Shown here piece after piece: positions 5,805 to 8,868 of a stretch of 8,868 bases of DNA. A program made the position numbers and the translations under genes. The stretch is taken from contig JALRFL010000096.1 of NCBI GenBank assembly GCA_023259875.1, forward strand, positions 1 through 8,868, given 5' to 3'. Each line of letters starts with the position of its first letter. Position 1 is the first letter of the stretch. Source of the DNA: Alphaproteobacteria bacterium. Lineage in GTDB: Bacteria; Pseudomonadota; Alphaproteobacteria; Puniceispirillales; UBA1172. The notes under the pieces were generated by a model. That model had not been told where the DNA came from. It saw only the letters and a list, made by a program, of their open reading frames with translations, and did no database searches.

Positions 5805-6608
5805 CTATTCAGGGGGCTGTTGGTGGCGCAGATGTTCATAAAGAGCAATACCAGTGGCTACCGCGAGGTTTAGCGAATCAGATCGCCCCAGCATGGGCAT
5901 TCGGATCAGCTGGGTTGCCGCCGCCGCCAACGCATCGGTAAGACCGGCCTGCTCATTTCCCATCAACAGAATCTTTGGCCCTTGCCAATTCGCCAGCCGG
6001 TAATCTGATGATGCCAAAAGTGAGGTGCCAATTACCTCACCTTGCCAGATGTTGATATGATCAAGAAAAGCTTCTTCGCTGGTTTCAGCAAGGTTGAGGT
6101 TAAAACATGCCCCCATAGAGGCGCGCACCGCTTCAACAGAAAATCCATCTGTGCAGTCACCGATAAGAATCACCCCGGCGCCACCCACGGCATCAACACT
6201 TCGCATAATGGTTCCAAGGTTGCCCGGATCACGAACCCGGTCAAGTGCCACCCACAGGGCGTTTTCCTGCATCACCTCATCCATAGGCATCCATTTTTCG
6301 GCAAAACTGGCAACGACCGCTTGGGGGTTATCTTTACGGCTAATCTTTGCTAAGACATCATGACGCACCGCCAGACATTCCGCGCCTGCGGTTTCGGCGG
6401 CGGCAATCAGTTTTGCCACCTGTTCGTCTTCTTGCCGCCCGTCAAGAAAGACAAAATGCCGTGGCGCCCAACCCAAATCTACCGCTTCCATGACAATTCG
6501 CATGCCTTCGGCAAGAAACAATCCGGATTGGCGGCGATATTTGCGTTCATGCAAGGCTCTTAACGCTTTGACGGTGGGATTTGTTAAGCTGTTTATTTGC
6601 CGCATCAT
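5805..6608 (-). CDS. TrmH/SpoU family RNA 2'-O-methyltransferase
   Basis: SPOUT-class enzyme that methylates ribose 2'-OH in rRNA or tRNA. Counting from the outermost ATG (6614), the N-terminal SpoU substrate-binding domain (residues about 7-105) carries NPTVKALRALHERKYRRQSG and FLAEGMR. The C-terminal trefoil-knot domain has all three motifs: motif 1 DPGNLGTIMRS at 129-139, motif 2 LMGNEQAGL at 217-225, and motif 3 RMPMLGRSDSLNLAVATGIA at 238-257. The gene begins with three nearby ATGs (6614, 6608, 6605). The Shine-Dalgarno AGGAA abuts the first but is 6 bases from the second, so I place the start at 6608. Rlm2'-O-type rRNA specificity (RlmB-like or TsnR-like) is the family expectation; the exact nucleotide is not deducible. 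A minor CCCT/AGGG hairpin lies between this gene and the convergent methyltransferase, too weak to call a terminator. Confidence 0.9.
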   Translation of the reverse strand: MMRQINSLTNPTVKALRALHERKYRRQSGLFLAEGMRIVMEAVDLGWAPRHFVFLDGRQEDEQVAKLIAAAETAGAECLAVRHDVLAKISRKDNPQAVVASFAEKWMPMDEVMQENALWVALDRVRDPGNLGTIMRSVDAVGGAGVILIGDCTDGFSVEAVRASMGACFNLNLAETSEEAFLDHINIWQGEVIGTSLLASSDYRLANWQGPKILLMGNEQAGLTDALAAAATQLIRMPMLGRSDSLNLAVATGIALYEHLRHQQPPE

Positions 6609-6630
6609 CTGCATTTCCTGCGTTCATTGA

Positions 6631-6704
6631 TCGGGTTGTTCGAGCCAATATGGCAAGAACAAGGGTAAAACCTTTATGTTCATAGGCGATTACCCTTAAC
6701 CCGA
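6631..6704. promoter_or_regulatory. nested inverted repeats in the trmH-glxA divergent region
   Basis: An inner perfect 8-bp repeat, AAGGGTAA (6661-6668) and TTACCCTT (6690-6697), has a 21-base loop. Directly outside it on the right, AACCCGA (6698-6704) pairs with TCGGGTT (6631-6637), leaving a 23-base bulge on the left arm. The two right arms are contiguous, so a single coaxial stem could form in RNA of either strand. On the minus strand this falls in the 5' leader or promoter of the TrmH-type gene; on the plus strand it is upstream of the GlxA-type regulator. It matches no riboswitch I recognise. Confidence 0.4.
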
Positions 6705-6746
6705 CAAAAAATATTTATTATTCGTCTTGCTTTTTTTATCCAAATC

Positions 6747-6761
6747 TTGTCATTGTGACAA
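6747..6761. promoter_or_regulatory. palindromic operator candidate upstream of the GlxA-type gene
   Basis: TTGTCA at 6747-6752 and TGACAA at 6756-6761 form a perfect inverted repeat around TTG. It ends 38 bp before the regulator's ATG and lies just upstream of a -10-like CATAAT at 6765-6770, with no matching -35. A dyad over the expected -35 region with a weak -35 suits a regulator binding site, possibly autoregulatory, but this is inference. Confidence 0.4.
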
Positions 6762-6799
6762 AGGCATAATAGTCCAAACTAAAGCATTGAGCCAATTTA

Positions 6800-7789
6800 A
6801 TGAAGCGAACCTCTATTACCGATTTAATTGCTTCTGCCGATGACTCGGATGTGTTTCGGATAGGCTTCTTTCTTTTGCCGCGTTTTTCCATGATGGCTTT
6901 TGCTTCGGCGATTGAACCTCTGCGTTCAGCTAACCGCTTGATGGAAAAAAATATCTTTGATTGGGTCATCGCGTCTGAAAACGGGCAATATACCATGGCC
7001 AGCAATGGTGTTGAGGTAGCGGCAACGACCGATTTGGACGATCTTACCAAATGCCGAATGATTTTTGTCTGTGGCGGCATTGATATTCAACGCCATTGTA
7101 CAAAGAGCGTCATTTCCGCGTTACGGATGATTGATCGGCACGGCGTTTCCATTGGGGCTATTTGTACGGGCACCTATGTGCTTGCCAAAGCCGGTCTTCT
7201 TGAAGATCGCCGATGCACAATCCACTGGGAAAACCGCGATGGGTTAATTGAGGAGTTTCCAGACCTTGAGGTAACGGAAGAATTGTTTGAGATTGATACC
7301 GACCGCGTGACCTGTTCAGGCGGTACAGCCGCGCTTGATATGATGTTGCACCTGATCGCACAAGCCCATGGCAACAGTCTTGCCACCTCAGTGTCTGAAC
7401 AATTTATTCATGACCGTATTCGGGATAGCCATGATCGTCAGCGCATGGAACTGCGCTCTCGGCTTGGGGTTAGTCATCCAAAACTGCTTGCTGTGGTGGC
7501 TGAGATGGAAAAAAACCTCGAAGAGCCTATGCCACAAACAGAAATCGCTAAGCGAGCTAACCTTTCAACCCGCCAGCTTGAGCGCTTGTTCCGAAAATAT
7601 TTAAGCACGACGCCAACGCGTTATTATCTCAACCTTCGCATCGCGCGTGCGCGGCATTTGCTTCGCCAAACCAGTATGTCGATTCTATCTGTGGCCTTAG
7701 CCTGCGGATTTGTGTCTGCATCTCATTTCTCAAAATGTTACCGCGAAACTTATGGCCGCACTCCCCGCGATGAGCGCGCCATTAATTAA
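6800..7789 (+). CDS. GlxA family transcriptional regulator (DJ-1/PfpI domain plus AraC HTH)
   Basis: DNA-binding regulator with an amidase-like sensor domain, of the group that includes GbdR (glycine betaine) and CdhR (carnitine). The N-terminal DJ-1/PfpI-like domain, residues about 19-190, shows FRIGFFLLPRFSMMAFASAI at 19-38, MIFVCGGI at 87-94, the nucleophile-elbow region AICTGTYVLAKAGLL with Cys122, and TCSGGTAALDMMLHLI at 171-186. The C-terminal AraC domain, about 232-325, has two helix-turn-helix units: PQTEIAKRANLSTRQLERLF (245-264) and MSILSVALACGFVSASHFSK (293-312), ending with the signature FSKCYRETYGRTPR. The length, 329 residues, is typical. ATG 6800 is used; no good Shine-Dalgarno is visible. 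No betaine, carnitine or arginine catabolic genes flank it, so the effector is unknown. It is divergent from the TrmH-type gene and converges with sufE, 14 bp apart. Confidence 0.9.
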   Translation: MKRTSITDLIASADDSDVFRIGFFLLPRFSMMAFASAIEPLRSANRLMEKNIFDWVIASENGQYTMASNGVEVAATTDLDDLTKCRMIFVCGGIDIQRHCTKSVISALRMIDRHGVSIGAICTGTYVLAKAGLLEDRRCTIHWENRDGLIEEFPDLEVTEELFEIDTDRVTCSGGTAALDMMLHLIAQAHGNSLATSVSEQFIHDRIRDSHDRQRMELRSRLGVSHPKLLAVVAEMEKNLEEPMPQTEIAKRANLSTRQLERLFRKYLSTTPTRYYLNLRIARARHLLRQTSMSILSVALACGFVSASHFSKCYRETYGRTPRDERAIN

Positions 7790-7803
7790 ACCATCTCATG
7801 CAC

Positions 7804-8256
7804 TTATTTGCCGGCGTGATCTTGGGCGGCGTCCATAATCGCTGTCACCATAGAGGCCAGACCGTTTTTGCGCGTAGGGGAAAGGTGTTCGTCCAAGCCG
7901 ATCTCTGTCAAAAAATGAGGGGGATTAGCCAAAATCTCATCCGGGGTACGCCCCGAATACACACGCATCATCAGCGCGATTAGCCCCTGCACAATGGCGG
8001 CGTCACTGCCCGCCTGATACCGCATATGCCCATCGGCAAAATCCGCTTTGAAATGCACCACCGATTGGCATCCGCGCAGGCGGTTTTCCTCGGTCATGAT
8101 CGCGGCATCTAGCGGCGGCAATTTTCGCCCCATACCAATCAAATACTGATAACGATCATCCCAGTCGTCCAAAAACTGAAACTCTGCAACAATCTCGCTG
8201 GCTTCTTCGCTCAGACCTGCCATCTTCTCTATCCCATTGGGTGATGATTTCATCAA
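7804..8256 (-). CDS. sufE: cysteine desulfuration protein SufE
   Basis: Accepts persulfide sulfur from a SufS-type cysteine desulfurase and passes it to the Suf Fe-S cluster scaffold in the cytoplasm. The 150-residue protein shows the family landmarks FLDDWDDRYQYLIGMGRKLPPL at 28-49 (split by the conserved Arg-Tyr) and the sulfur-accepting Cys63 in RLRGCQSVVHF, followed by the helical C-terminal domain with MMRVYSGRTPDEIL. The outermost ATG pair (8256, 8253) lacks a Shine-Dalgarno. ATG 8223 (Met12) has a GGGA eight bases upstream and still leaves the whole conserved domain, so the protein may start there with 139 residues, closer to the usual size. It lies 17 bp behind the methylmalonyl-CoA mutase gene on the same strand, probably co-transcribed; no other suf genes are visible in the window. 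Confidence 0.92.
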   Translation of the reverse strand: MMKSSPNGIEKMAGLSEEASEIVAEFQFLDDWDDRYQYLIGMGRKLPPLDAAIMTEENRLRGCQSVVHFKADFADGHMRYQAGSDAAIVQGLIALMMRVYSGRTPDEILANPPHFLTEIGLDEHLSPTRKNGLASMVTAIMDAAQDHAGK

Positions 8257-8273
8257 TATATTACGATTTTGTT

Positions 8274-8868
8274 TTACGCGACGTTCTGGCGTTTGCCAAG
8301 AATCGTTAACAAATTTGCCGCGATAGATTCAAGGTTAGACCCTGGGGGAAAGATCGCGTCAATACCGGCTTGTTGCAATTCTGCCATATCCCCCGGAGGT
8401 ATGACGCCGCCAATAACCAGAGGAATAGCATTTCCGCCGCGTTGATTGAGAGCCTTGCGCATAGCCGGGGCAAATTGCCTATGGCCAGCCGCCAACGACG
8501 ATAAGCCCACCACATCCACAGCCTCATGAATGGCCAAATCCGCCGCTTCGTCTTCTGTTTGAAAAAGCGGCCCAATAACTACATCAAAGCCCAAATCTGT
8601 TAACGCCGAAGCGACAACCTTTTGGCCACGATCGTGGCCATCTTGCCCCAGTTTAGCAATAAGGATACGGGGCTTGCGTCCCATCCGTTCAAGAAACCGA
8701 TCCATGGCAAGCGTAAGGCCTTCGGATGGTGGGTTTTCTTTTTTCCACACCCCTTTAACCCCAGATACTGGCGCTTTATAACGCGAAAAAGCTTTTTCAA
8801 GGGCGGATGACATCTCGCCCACCGTTGCCCCTACGCGGCCTGCCGCCACTGCCGCTGCTAATAAATTG
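8274..8868 (-). CDS. scpA: methylmalonyl-CoA mutase, C-terminal part with B12-binding domain (5' end outside window)
   Basis: Adenosylcobalamin-dependent isomerisation of (R)-methylmalonyl-CoA to succinyl-CoA, the last step of propionyl-CoA assimilation. The frame is open to the window edge; 197 residues are visible, beginning NLLAAAVAAGRVGATVGEMS, the end of the catalytic barrel domain. After a linker, the cobalamin-binding Rossmann domain carries the DXHXXG...SXL...GG signature: DGHDRG (the histidine, near visible residue 78, would be the lower axial cobalt ligand), SSLAAG near 123-128, and VIGGVIPPGD near 151-160. GPLFQT, typical of the mutase, is also present. A GTG at 8849 is internal, not a start. 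Because the barrel domain is missing, a related acyl-CoA mutase such as ethylmalonyl-CoA mutase is not fully excluded. sufE follows after 17 bp. Confidence 0.88.
   Translation of the reverse strand, partial: NLLAAAVAAGRVGATVGEMSSALEKAFSRYKAPVSGVKGVWKKENPPSEGLTLAMDRFLERMGRKPRILIAKLGQDGHDRGQKVVASALTDLGFDVVIGPLFQTEDEAADLAIHEAVDVVGLSSLAAGHRQFAPAMRKALNQRGGNAIPLVIGGVIPPGDMAELQQAGIDAIFPPGSNLESIAANLLTILGKRQNVA

Noticed and set aside
7158..7604. ORFs overlapping the GlxA-type gene on both strands
   Set aside because: They are out-of-frame shadows of a gene whose two domains are intact.
1..8868. CRISPR array, transposase or IS ends, phage genes, toxin-antitoxin pair, tRNA
   Set aside because: No regularly spaced repeats, mobile-element proteins, paired small toxin/antitoxin ORFs or cloverleaf-like sequence found by reading both strands.

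Overview
The window splits into two parts of different origin. Positions 1 to about 1,090 are very AT-rich (14 of the first 60 bases are G or C). They carry the 5' two thirds of a GMP synthase gene (guaA) whose lysine-, isoleucine- and asparagine-rich protein resembles streamlined marine bacteria of the SAR11/Pelagibacterales type. From about 1,140 to the end, base composition is balanced (33 of the 60 bases at 1321-1380 are G or C), and gene content and protein style are those of a marine alphaproteobacterium. SAR116/Puniceispirillum-like is my best guess, from style alone. The switch falls inside guaA at a point where the protein abruptly stops matching the family. An assembly chimera or a recombination junction explains this better than an ordinary gene end.

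Layout: (1) 1-1110 guaA, 5' edge cut and 3' end lost. (2) About 1092/1161-1685, the C-terminal part of an unrecognised protein on the plus strand. (3) A minus-strand block read from 4688 down to 1738: a family 2 glycosyltransferase, an Lrp/AsnC-type regulator with an in-frame stop at codon 6, and mmsA (methylmalonate-semialdehyde dehydrogenase). (4) A 146-bp divergent intergenic region, 4689-4834, with a strong plus-strand intrinsic terminator that has no obvious gene to terminate. (5) A plus-strand RlmI/RlmK-like methyltransferase, convergent with a minus-strand TrmH/SpoU RNA methyltransferase. (6) A second divergent region, 6609-6799, rich in inverted repeats. (7) A plus-strand GlxA-type DJ-1/AraC regulator. 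(8) A minus-strand pair at the right edge: the C-terminal part of methylmalonyl-CoA mutase followed by sufE.

Functional links: MmsA makes propionyl-CoA from methylmalonate semialdehyde (valine and thymine breakdown). Methylmalonyl-CoA mutase acts later on the same carbon, turning methylmalonyl-CoA into succinyl-CoA, so both ends of the window touch C3/branched-chain carbon use. The Lrp/AsnC gene directly upstream of mmsA is the natural candidate for its local regulator, which makes its early stop codon notable. The two RNA methyltransferases, SufE and the glycosyltransferase are housekeeping or surface genes.

I see no CRISPR array, transposase, phage gene, tRNA or rRNA, and no multi-gene system that looks new. 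The items most worth a second look are the guaA junction, the interrupted Lrp gene, the orphan terminator and the dyad-rich regulatory regions.
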